Shown: positions 55,748 through 63,340 of the stretch, one piece after another
Numbering within the stretch: the stretch's first letter is position 1
Layout of the letters: each line of letters begins with the position of its first letter
Assembly: GCF_014879935.1 (NCBI RefSeq)
Contig: NZ_JACSRD010000123.1
Span: forward strand, 124,001-188,000
Direction: 5' to 3'
From: Prosthecobacter sp.
GTDB lineage: Bacteria; Verrucomicrobiota; Verrucomicrobiia; Verrucomicrobiales; Verrucomicrobiaceae
DNA: 64,000 bases
The notes under the pieces: generated by a model
What the model was told of the DNA's origin: nothing
The model's input: only the letters and a program-made list of their open reading frames with translations
Database searches by the model: none
Position numbers and translations under genes: made by a program

Positions 55748-56013
55748 GGCAGGAAAAGGAGGGCCGCCATGGTGGCGAATCAAAGCAAAGGGTCAAGAGA
55801 GGTGGTGATCGTGCGCGAACCCTGGAATCGCACCACCTAATTCTAGGAAAACAGCGGTTAAATCACTGACTCCAAATGAGTTACAACAGGGCCAGGGACA
55901 CTTTTTACAATTATTTTAATGCAACAAAACTCGGCTCGTCTTTTCTGAGGAGGTTCTTAAAATTGCGTCAAGCAATCGACAAACTGAGAATTGTGGCAGA
56001 AATACAACCAACC
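55748..56013. other. AT-rich intergenic region
   Basis: About 265 bases, clearly more AT-rich than its surroundings. The ORF-track extension through here is not needed, since a signal peptide starts at 56014. It contains TTTACAATTATTTTAATGC (55904 on), a stretch that resembles one upstream of the second matrixin gene. It probably holds promoters for the divergent dapL and matrixin genes. Confidence 0.45.
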
Positions 56014-56664
56014 ATGAAAAGCACGCTGTCCAGGCTCGCGCCCCTGCTCTTGATCCCTTGCCTCCTTGCCAATTGCGCGTATCCGCGCGCCACCGAATGG
56101 CAGTCCAGGCCGGTCAGTTATTACAAGCCCGGATTGTGGCACAAACCGCATTTGACCTGGCGGCTGAACACGCTGACCCCGATTCCGGCCCATTTGTCCG
56201 AACCTGAGCTTCTTCGCGAGATCGACAAAAGCTTCAGGAGCTGGGAGCCAGGCCGGGTGTTCACCTTTTCTCCCTCCAGTGGTGGAAAAGCCGACATCGT
56301 GGTCGGCTTCGACTCGGCACCGGGAAAATCATGGGACGGGCGGTTGGGGATGATGGCGGATGCAGCCTTTCCGTGGACTGCCAATCGCGGTCATATCTAC
56401 CTCGATCCATCCGAATGGTGGACCACGAAATCGTTCGCCTGGCTCGGGGACCCCATCACGGCCTGGCTGCCTTACTCCATTGGCAACGTTCTAGGCCTGC
56501 CACATTCCGATCGTTTTGGTTCGAACATGGGCAAAGGGCCGTTTAGCCCGCCTGGAAAGAAGGATTTTGAGTCGTTGCGGCTGCTGTATGCGGCAGACTC
56601 CCTGTCTCCCACCGGTGTTTACGGGGTGAACGAGCGCTCGGGTTACCGTTTCAGCGCTCACTGA
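56014..56664 (+). CDS. Matrixin-like lipoprotein with degenerate zinc site (pseudoprotease)
   Basis: 216 residues from MKSTLSRLAPLLLIPCLLANC, a lipoprotein signal (lipobox LANC, Cys21). It aligns end to end with the next gene: HKPHLTWRLNTL, RGHIYLDPSEWW and WLPYSIGNVLGLPHSDRFGSNMG. In matrixins the motif HExxHxxGxxH binds the catalytic zinc; here it is YSIGNVLGLPH (154-164), so only the last His remains. The structural-zinc-like His of the partner is also replaced (MADAAFPW). It is probably catalytically dead but folded and exported. Tandem duplicate of the downstream gene. Confidence 0.85.
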   Translation: MKSTLSRLAPLLLIPCLLANCAYPRATEWQSRPVSYYKPGLWHKPHLTWRLNTLTPIPAHLSEPELLREIDKSFRSWEPGRVFTFSPSSGGKADIVVGFDSAPGKSWDGRLGMMADAAFPWTANRGHIYLDPSEWWTTKSFAWLGDPITAWLPYSIGNVLGLPHSDRFGSNMGKGPFSPPGKKDFESLRLLYAADSLSPTGVYGVNERSGYRFSAH

Positions 56665-56881
56665 GGAATCGGGAGCACCCTCACTTCGTGTCGTCCGGGC
56701 TTCTGCTGAGGATTGGGCTGACGAGCTATGGACGTCGATGGGGCTGTCGAGGGCTTTGACGTATCGATCAGGAGCCTGGCTCGCGTCCTCAATGACATGC
56801 GTCTAAACAAGGATTTACAATTCTTACATATGCGAATCGGGCTCATAAGCGAGACTCAAAGATCGGAATTTTGGGTCTGTC
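56665..56881. other. Intergenic region between matrixin paralogs
   Basis: About 215 bases with no convincing gene. It contains TTTACAATTCTTACATATGC (56815 on), similar to a stretch upstream of the first paralog. It likely carries the promoter of the second copy. Confidence 0.45.
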
Positions 56882-57532
56882 ATGAAGCAACATTCACTCG
56901 CGTTAAGTCTTGCCTTAGGAACAGCTGCGCTGCTGGGAAGCTGCGCCTATCACGAAGTCGCCTGGCAGGAGCATCCAGTGCGGAGAATGCCTGTCAGCTA
57001 CGCCAAACCCCAGCTTTGGAACAAACGCCATCTGACTTGGCGGCTCGACGCCATTGGTGTGCCCACCCGTCTCTCTTCCACGGAACTGCAGCAGTCCATC
57101 GGCACCTGTTTCCGATGCTGGGAGGCTGCCGGTGTCTTCACTTTCTCCCAAGCGCCCGTCGGGGCACCGGCGGACATCGTGATCAGCTTCCAATCACCGC
57201 CCGGCCGCTCCTGGGACGGCCAGCTCGGCCACATGGGCCATGCGACCTTTCCGTGGAGCCTTGAGCGCGGCCGGATCTACCTCGATCCCTCCGAATGGTG
57301 GAGCACCAACGCCGTCTCCCTCATCGGCGATCCGCTGCAAAGCTGGCTCCCGCATGAAATCGGCCATGTCCTCGGCCTCCAGCACACCCCGAAGCAGGAT
57401 GAGACCATGAGCGAATCCGGACCCTATGAGCAGCCCGGAGTGGAAAGCTACGCCCAGCTTCGTCGGCTTTATGCGCCGCACACGCCTGTGTTCACCTGGC
57501 TGCAATGCGTCACGGATCATTCGGCTGAGTGA
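56882..57532 (+). CDS. Matrixin-like metalloprotease lipoprotein
   Basis: 216 residues. Lipoprotein signal MKQHSLALSLALGTAALLGSC (Cys21). The full zinc-binding motif HEIGHVLGLQH (158-168) is followed by a Met-turn-like Met176, and SWDGQLGHMGHATFPWSLERGRIYLDPSEWW resembles the matrixin structural metal region. Peptidase M10-like: a zinc endopeptidase anchored in a membrane and exposed to periplasm or outside. Same length as the upstream inactive copy, so this is a duplicated pair. The substrate is unknown. Confidence 0.85.
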   Translation: MKQHSLALSLALGTAALLGSCAYHEVAWQEHPVRRMPVSYAKPQLWNKRHLTWRLDAIGVPTRLSSTELQQSIGTCFRCWEAAGVFTFSQAPVGAPADIVISFQSPPGRSWDGQLGHMGHATFPWSLERGRIYLDPSEWWSTNAVSLIGDPLQSWLPHEIGHVLGLQHTPKQDETMSESGPYEQPGVESYAQLRRLYAPHTPVFTWLQCVTDHSAE

Positions 57533-57585
57533 CTCGATTCAAAGCCCGAAGGCAAGAAAACGCCTGCCCCAGCCGTGCTCAGTGG

Positions 57586-60500
57586 ATGATCCGGCATCAT
57601 CTGCTCATCGCCTTCCTGGGTTCGTGCTTCGCCGCTGTGGCTTGGAGCGCGAATTCGAAGCTCGACTTCCCCTCCACCCCGCCCGTCGAGCCCAAGGACG
57701 CCGCGAAGACCTTCCATGTGCTCGATAGCTTCGAGATGCAGCTCATCGCCGCCGAGCCGCTCGTCACCGATCCCGTCGCCATCACCTACGATGCCGATGG
57801 TCGCGCCTATGTGTGCGAGATGAACGACTATCCCTACACCGACAAGGCCGCGCACAAGCCCAGCCAGGAAAACCCTACGGATGCTCACATCGGCAGGGTG
57901 CGCCTGCTCACCGACACCGATGGCGACGGCACCTTCGACAAGGCCACCGTCTTCGCCGACGGCCTGTCGTGGCCCACCGGCGCTGCGTGCTGGAAAGGCG
58001 GCATCTTCGTCACCGCCACGCCGGACGTTTGGTATCTCAAAGACACGAATGACGACGGCGTGGCCGATGTGCGGCAAAAGGTCTTCACCGGCTTCAAAAA
58101 GCTCAACGTGCAGGCCGTCATGAACAACCCCATCTGGGGCCTCGACCATCGCATCTACATCGCCGGAGGCTCAAACGGCGGCGAAATCCAACGCGTGCCC
58201 GGCAGCGAGAGCGTCATGCCGCTTCCAAAAGACTTCAAACCGCTGCCCATCAAGCGAAACGACTTCTCCTTCGATCCCAGCACCGGCGATGCGCGCCTCG
58301 AAAGCGGCGGCGCACGTTTTGGCAATACCTTCGATGATTGGGGCAACCGCTTCCTCTGCAACATCCGCAATCCCTGCCAGCACGTCGTCCTGCCGTATCG
58401 CTACCTCGCGCGGAATCCGTATCTCGTCGTCCCCAGCGCCCTCAACGACTGCGCCGAGGCTGGCGACCAGCTCCCCGTCTATCGCACCAGCCCGCCCGAG
58501 CCCTGGCGCGAGTTCCGCGCGAAGCGCTGGGTGCAGGAAGGCAGCCATCTGCCGAAAAGCGAGCTCGTCGGCGCTGGCGTCGTCACTTCATCGAGCGGCA
58601 TCACCGTCTATCGCGGCGATGCGTATCCGAAAGAGTATCGCGACTTCGCCTTCGTCGCCGATGTGGCCGGCAATCTCTTCTACCGCATGAAGCTCGTCCC
58701 CGACGGCGTCACCTTCAAAGCCGTGCAGGTCGATGGAAAAGCAAACTTCTGCACCAGCGACGACCTCTGGTTCCGCCCCGTGAATTTCGTCAACGCCCCC
58801 GACGGCTGCCTCCACGTCTGCGACATGTATCGCGAGGTCATCGAGCACCCCTGGAGCATCCCCGACGACATCCACACCGCCGTCGATCTGCTGCGCGGAA
58901 GGGATCGCGGGAGAATCTGGCGACTCACCCCACGCGGTTCCGTAGTCCCGCCTTCAGACGGTTCAGACAAAGCACCGGCTAAAGCCGGGACTACAAAACG
59001 AGTCACGCCCAAGCTCAGCCAAGCGAGCACCACAGACCTCGTCGCCCTCCTCGACCACCCCAACGCCTGGCACCGCGAAACCGCGCAGCGATTGCTCTTT
59101 GAACGTCAGGACAAAGAGGCTGTGGAGCCGCTGCGGGAGCTGGTGAAGAGCGGGAAGACGGCGCAGGGGAGGATTACAGCGCTATGGGCCATGGTTGCAG
59201 CAGCGACCGGCCAGAGCGGAGACTTGTCTCAACTCGCATTCGACTCACTTCGCGACGCTTTCGATTCGAACGACAGTCGGCTTGTTGATCAGGCGGCAGT
59301 CATCAGTGGAGAAGTAAGGTCCGCCATTTCTTTGATTCAGTCTTCTATTCTCATGCACCAGCAAACAAAGCTGCTCGAGCGGTCTGGCGAGCAGGGCCAG
59401 GGTATTCTTGCCGCTGTTTTCAGTCTTAGCGATGCATCAGACTCCCAAATCGCAACTCTTGCGCAATCGCTTCTTCGCATCGGATCGCGGGACCCCTGGC
59501 TGGCACCTGTTGCCATCAATGCGTGTCTGCGTGCCGGCGTGACAAAAGTCGCAACTACAGCTTTTGATCCGAGGAAAGAAGACACCAAGCAAAAGATGCT
59601 GCTGTTTCCTCTAATCGTGGAAGCAGCCGCGCAATCCGCCGATTCCAAAGTGGCCGTCGAGGCGATGGAGTTGCCAGCGGCGTTGGAAGGCATTGAGCGG
59701 GGCATGTCTGACTATCCGGTCGTTCCCTCCGGGTTCGCGGAAATTGCAGCGCGTTCTGTTCCCAAAGGTGCGCTCAAAAAGGGACGAAAGCTGGCGGATT
59801 TGCCTCTGAGCACGGCTTGCTCCGCATGGTGGAACAAGCGGATCGACACAACGTCCGAAAAGACTCTCCGTGATCATGAAGAGATAGATGAGAGCAGCCT
59901 CGCCCTGGTGGCGCTGGCTTCGATCGATCGCTTTTCACCCATGCTGAGAAACGCACTTTCGCCCTCTTCAGCCAGTGATCTTCAACTCGCCGCCCTCGAA
60001 GCCCTTGGCAGCTACCGCGAGCCCGCCGTCGCCGACATGCTCATCGACGCGTGGCCGAAGATGACGCCGGCGCTGCGTGACAAAGCCACCACCATCCTGC
60101 TCTTACGCACGGATCGCATCGCGAAGCTGCTGGATGCCATCGAGGCGAAGAAGATCACGCCCGCGCAGCTCAGCGTCGCCGCGAAGGCGACGCTCGGACG
60201 GCAGAAAACACCCGCGCTAGCCAAGCGCATCGCTAAACTCATCGGCGACGGCTCGTCGTCGAACCGGAAAGAGGTCATCGCCAAATACGTAGCGGTCATG
60301 GCTTTGACCGGCGATGTCGCCCGCGGCTCCAAAGTCTATGAAACCGCCTGCATGGTCTGCCACAAGTTCGCGGACAAGGGCAACGATGTCGGCCCGCACC
60401 TCGGCACGATCAACGCATGGACCGCCGAGCAGCTCGTCACGAACATCCTCGACCCGAATCGCGAGGTTTCGCCGAACTTCAGCCTCTACCTCGTCGAAAC

Positions 60501-60711
60501 CATCGACGGCCGCACCTTGAGCGGCCTCATCGCCAGCGAGACGGCGGGCAATCTCACGCTCAAACGTGCCGATGGCGGCACGGACACCGTTTTGCGCAGC
60601 GAGATCAAATCCCTCACCAGCCCCGGCATCTCCCTCATGCCCGAAGGCCTCGAAGCCGCCATCACCCCGCAGCAGATGGCGGACCTCATCGCCTACCTGC
60701 AGGCCCGATGA
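57586..60711 (+). CDS. PVC-type dehydrogenase with HEAT-like region and cytochrome c
   Basis: 1041 residues from MIRHHLLIAFLGSCFAAVAWS; the ORF track uses a GTG 19 codons earlier. The PVC dehydrogenase propeller (FEMQLIAAEPLVTDPVAITYDADGRAYVCEMNDYPYT; DTDGDGTFDKAT loop) is followed by a linker at about 453-470 encoded by a 53-bp palindrome (VVPPSDGSDKAPAKAGTT), HEAT-like helices, and a C-terminal cytochrome c with CMVCH at 922-926. Probably periplasmic sugar oxidation. The region about 59200-59990 has visibly lower GC than the rest of the gene. Followed by Gfo/Idh/MocA and sialidase-like genes. Confidence 0.88.
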   Translation: MIRHHLLIAFLGSCFAAVAWSANSKLDFPSTPPVEPKDAAKTFHVLDSFEMQLIAAEPLVTDPVAITYDADGRAYVCEMNDYPYTDKAAHKPSQENPTDAHIGRVRLLTDTDGDGTFDKATVFADGLSWPTGAACWKGGIFVTATPDVWYLKDTNDDGVADVRQKVFTGFKKLNVQAVMNNPIWGLDHRIYIAGGSNGGEIQRVPGSESVMPLPKDFKPLPIKRNDFSFDPSTGDARLESGGARFGNTFDDWGNRFLCNIRNPCQHVVLPYRYLARNPYLVVPSALNDCAEAGDQLPVYRTSPPEPWREFRAKRWVQEGSHLPKSELVGAGVVTSSSGITVYRGDAYPKEYRDFAFVADVAGNLFYRMKLVPDGVTFKAVQVDGKANFCTSDDLWFRPVNFVNAPDGCLHVCDMYREVIEHPWSIPDDIHTAVDLLRGRDRGRIWRLTPRGSVVPPSDGSDKAPAKAGTTKRVTPKLSQASTTDLVALLDHPNAWHRETAQRLLFERQDKEAVEPLRELVKSGKTAQGRITALWAMVAAATGQSGDLSQLAFDSLRDAFDSNDSRLVDQAAVISGEVRSAISLIQSSILMHQQTKLLERSGEQGQGILAAVFSLSDASDSQIATLAQSLLRIGSRDPWLAPVAINACLRAGVTKVATTAFDPRKEDTKQKMLLFPLIVEAAAQSADSKVAVEAMELPAALEGIERGMSDYPVVPSGFAEIAARSVPKGALKKGRKLADLPLSTACSAWWNKRIDTTSEKTLRDHEEIDESSLALVALASIDRFSPMLRNALSPSSASDLQLAALEALGSYREPAVADMLIDAWPKMTPALRDKATTILLLRTDRIAKLLDAIEAKKITPAQLSVAAKATLGRQKTPALAKRIAKLIGDGSSSNRKEVIAKYVAVMALTGDVARGSKVYETACMVCHKFADKGNDVGPHLGTINAWTAEQLVTNILDPNREVSPNFSLYLVETIDGRTLSGLIASETAGNLTLKRADGGTDTVLRSEIKSLTSPGISLMPEGLEAAITPQQMADLIAYLQAR
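58942..58994 (+). repeat. 53-bp palindromic element in a PVC protein linker
   Basis: Arms 58942-58961 (GTAGTCCCGCCTTCAGACGG) and 58975-58994 (CCGGCTAAAGCCGGGACTAC) pair at 17 of 20 positions; the outer nine are perfect. The frame stays open, encoding a Gly/Pro/Ala/Lys-rich linker. Confidence 0.85.
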
Positions 60712-60748
60712 ATGCGGACAGGCTTCGACACCGTATTCACGAGCGACC

Positions 60749-61750
60749 ATGAAATCGACTCTTCTCGCTCTTTCCGCTCTTTTTGCCGTCTCGGCTGCTT
60801 TCGCTCAAAACGACCTCAAACCGCTCCGTGCGGGCATTGTGGGACTCGATACGTCGCATGTGCCGGCGTTCACGAAGCTCTTCAACAAAGGTGAGACGAC
60901 AGGCGAACTGGCGGGGATCAAGGTAACCACCGGCTACACGGGCGGGACGGACATGCCGGCCAGCGCGACTCGGAAGGAGAAGTTCACACAGCAACTGCGT
61001 GAGATGGGCGTGGAGATCGTGCCGACGATTCCGGAACTGCTCGCGAAGGTTGATGTGGTGCTGCTGGAGAGCGTGGATGGCCGCATTCATCTGCAAGAAG
61101 CGCGGGAGATTTTCAAAGCGGGCAAGCCGGTGTTCATCGATAAACCGCTCGCAGGCACGCTGGCGGAGGCGATTGCCATCGTGGAACTGGCGAAGAAGCA
61201 CAACGTTCCGTTTTTCAGCAGTTCATCGTCGCGATTCGGCGCGGAAATGGTCGCTCTGAAGGCGAATGCGGACCTCGGTGAATTGCTGGGCGCTCAGACT
61301 TGGGGGCCATGCTCGTATCAGGAAGGCACGCCGGACTTTTTCTTCTACGGCATCCACGGCGTCGAGGCGCTCTACACACTCATGGGCACGGGTTGCGAGA
61401 CCGTTTCGCGTGTCAAAGCAGGCAATCATGATGTGGCGACCGGTGTGTGGAAAGATGGCCGCATCGGCGCGTATCGCGGCATCGTGAAGGGCAAGGCGGA
61501 CTTCGGCGCGGTGGCCTACGGCAGCAAATCCATCGGCCAGGCTGCCAAAGCGGTGAGCTACGAGGGCCTCTGCCGCCAGATCGGCCAGTTCTTCCGCACG
61601 GGCGTCGCCCCAGTGAGCGCGGAGGAGACAATCGAGATCTTCACCTTCATGGAAGCCGCCGATGAAAGCCTCCGCCAAGGCGGTAAACCCGTCGCGCTGG
61701 CTGAAGTGCTCGCGAAGGCGAAGGAAGAGGCGGCGAAACTCATCGAGTAA
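60749..61750 (+). CDS. Secreted Gfo/Idh/MocA-family oxidoreductase
   Basis: 333 residues from MKSTLLALSALFAVSAAFAQ, a signal peptide; the ORF track starts inside the upstream gene. LRAGIVGLDTSHVPAFTKLF is the nucleotide-binding region, KPVFIDKPLAGTLAEAIAIVELAK is the typical EKP-like motif (here DKP), and FYGIHGVEALYTLMGTG fits the C-terminal domain. Exported members of this family are common in Verrucomicrobia and Planctomycetes; they may carry a bound NAD(P) cofactor. Placed between a PVC cytochrome gene and a sialidase-like gene, suggesting glycan use. Confidence 0.9.
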   Translation: MKSTLLALSALFAVSAAFAQNDLKPLRAGIVGLDTSHVPAFTKLFNKGETTGELAGIKVTTGYTGGTDMPASATRKEKFTQQLREMGVEIVPTIPELLAKVDVVLLESVDGRIHLQEAREIFKAGKPVFIDKPLAGTLAEAIAIVELAKKHNVPFFSSSSSRFGAEMVALKANADLGELLGAQTWGPCSYQEGTPDFFFYGIHGVEALYTLMGTGCETVSRVKAGNHDVATGVWKDGRIGAYRGIVKGKADFGAVAYGSKSIGQAAKAVSYEGLCRQIGQFFRTGVAPVSAEETIEIFTFMEAADESLRQGGKPVALAEVLAKAKEEAAKLIE

Positions 61751-61757
61751 ACGCGCC

Positions 61758-62819
61758 ATGTTTCGCTTCGCACTGCTTTGGGCTTTTGCCTCGTCATTCA
61801 CCATTCCTCATTCGTCATTGGCGGCAGAGCCGCCCCCGGTTTCCGTCTCAAACATCCGCCGCGTCTTCCACAACGGCGAACAAAATGCCTTCACCGACCT
61901 CGTGCGCTTCAAAGGAGCGCTTTACCTGTGCTTCCGCAGTTGTCCGGACGGTCACATGGTATTCAACACAGCTTCGGTCATCGTTTTGCGCAGCGCGGAT
62001 GAAGGCGTGTCGTGGCAGCCGGTGCATCGCTTCAGCGTGAAGGATCGCGACACGCGTGATCCGCACTTCCTCGTCTTCAAAGAGCGCCTGTTTGTCTATA
62101 CCGGCACGTGGTGGACCGGCCCCGGACTGCTCGACCGCAAGGACTACGACATGAACAAGCAGCTCGGCTACGCCGTGTCCTCCGCGGATGGCACCCAATG
62201 GAGTGAACCGACACTCTTGGAGGGCACCTTCGGCTACTACATCTGGCGAGCTTCCACACACGACGGCAAAGTTTATCTCTGCGGCCGGCGGAAGGCCAGC
62301 TTCGCCGTCGAGGGCATGGGCGAGCGCGGTCACAACCAGTCCATCATGCTCGAAAGCGATGACGGCATCATCTTCCGCCACCGCGCCTATTTTCAGGAGA
62401 GCGGTGGCAATGAAACTGCCTTCTTCTTTGAGAAAGACGGCAGCGTCCTGGCCCTGGATCGCAACGGGAGCGGAAACTCGATGCTGTGCAGTTCCAAACC
62501 GCCCTACATCGACTGGAACCGCCGCCCGCTTGACCGCTTCGTCGGTGGCCCGATGCTGGTGAAATGGGGAGATCACATCCTCGTCGGCGGTCGTCATCAA
62601 ACGAAAGACAAAGGCCCGAAAACCTCCATCGGCTGGCTCAACGACGATAAGTTCCACGAATTCGCCGAACTCCCCAGCGGCGGCGATAACTCCTATCCCG
62701 GCTTCATCGAGCTTTCGCCGACCAAGGGACTCGTCTCCTGGTATTCGAGCCATGAAAAGGACGGCGCAGGCAAAACGATCACGGCGATTTACCTGGCGGA
62801 GTTGAGCATGGCAAAATGA
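61758..62819 (+). CDS. Secreted sialidase-like (BNR-type propeller) protein
   Basis: 353 residues from MFRFALLWAFASSFTIPHSSLAAEPP. The mature part shows sialidase/BNR-like propeller features: ASVIVLRSADEGVSWQPVHRF (Asp-box-like SxDxGxxW), TRDPHFLVFKERLFVYTG, LGYAVSSADGTQWSEPTLL and an ESDDGIIFRHR repeat. It may release or bind a glycan, but the catalytic set of true sialidases is not confirmed. The signal peptide core SSFTIPHSSLA is encoded by an inverted TGACGAATG-type repeat. Confidence 0.8.
   Translation: MFRFALLWAFASSFTIPHSSLAAEPPPVSVSNIRRVFHNGEQNAFTDLVRFKGALYLCFRSCPDGHMVFNTASVIVLRSADEGVSWQPVHRFSVKDRDTRDPHFLVFKERLFVYTGTWWTGPGLLDRKDYDMNKQLGYAVSSADGTQWSEPTLLEGTFGYYIWRASTHDGKVYLCGRRKASFAVEGMGERGHNQSIMLESDDGIIFRHRAYFQESGGNETAFFFEKDGSVLALDRNGSGNSMLCSSKPPYIDWNRRPLDRFVGGPMLVKWGDHILVGGRHQTKDKGPKTSIGWLNDDKFHEFAELPSGGDNSYPGFIELSPTKGLVSWYSSHEKDGAGKTITAIYLAELSMAK
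61791..61821 (-). repeat. Inverted TGACGAATG-type repeat in a signal peptide
   Basis: On the minus strand this reads CCAATGACGAATGAGGAATGGTGAATGACGA, the same repeat family as at 10944 and 40321. On the plus strand it encodes the hydrophobic SSFTIPHSSLA in the signal peptide. Confidence 0.8.
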
Positions 62820-62828
62820 GTGTGGATG

Positions 62829-62863
62829 AGTCCTCCGGACTCAACGGGTCAGCCGGGACGGCT
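62829..62863. repeat. Two adjacent short palindromes between convergent genes
   Basis: AGTCC-tcc-GGACT (62829-62841) and AGCCG-gga-CGGCT (62851-62863), between two convergent genes. No T run. Could be a bidirectional transcription-stop structure or part of another dispersed repeat. Confidence 0.5.
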
Positions 62864-62880
62864 GCCCCACAATTATGAAC

Positions 62881-63111
62881 TCAGGTTGGTCCGTATGCTT
62901 TGAAGGCAAGCTCTTTGCCCAACAGATGTTCGGCGTATAAACGATGAATTTCTGCCGGTGATAAATGAGGGTGCTGCTGGCGCAGTGAGCTACGCATCAA
63001 ATCTCGCAACAACTTGCTCCAACTGAGCGCGAGGTCCAAGCGACGAGTTGGCGTCATCGCCTGCAAGGCGCGCAGGCGCATGGCTTCAGCGGTGGAGGTG
63101 GTGTCGTTCAT
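62881..63111 (-). CDS. Small conserved-looking protein of unknown function
   Basis: 76 residues. MTPTRRLDLALSWSKLLRDLMRSSLRQQHPHLSPAEIHRLYAEHLLGKELAFKAYG: helical with a HPxLSxxE-RLxAExLLGxELAxKxYG pattern I associate with small proteins often placed beside nucleotidyltransferase-like genes in PVC bacteria and cyanobacteria. No such partner is next to it here. Function unknown; a toxin-antitoxin or regulatory role is only a guess. Confidence 0.6.
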   Translation of the reverse strand: MNDTTSTAEAMRLRALQAMTPTRRLDLALSWSKLLRDLMRSSLRQQHPHLSPAEIHRLYAEHLLGKELAFKAYGPT

Positions 63112-63340
63112 GACGCCAGACTGCCATGCGCGGCTGGATTGGCAACAAGGTCTGAGGCAAGTTTACATCGGGAGTAAACGAACTCTACTGTGCTGAGTGT
63201 GGAACAGGGAGTAACTTGTCTGCGAACGCAGGGCAAACTCACGTTTGCCGCTACGAATCCAGCGGGTGCCAGCCTCGTAGAAGAAGTCGTCAGACTTCCC
63301 CGAAGCGCATCAAGTTATTCAGGAGTGGGCTGATCGAATC

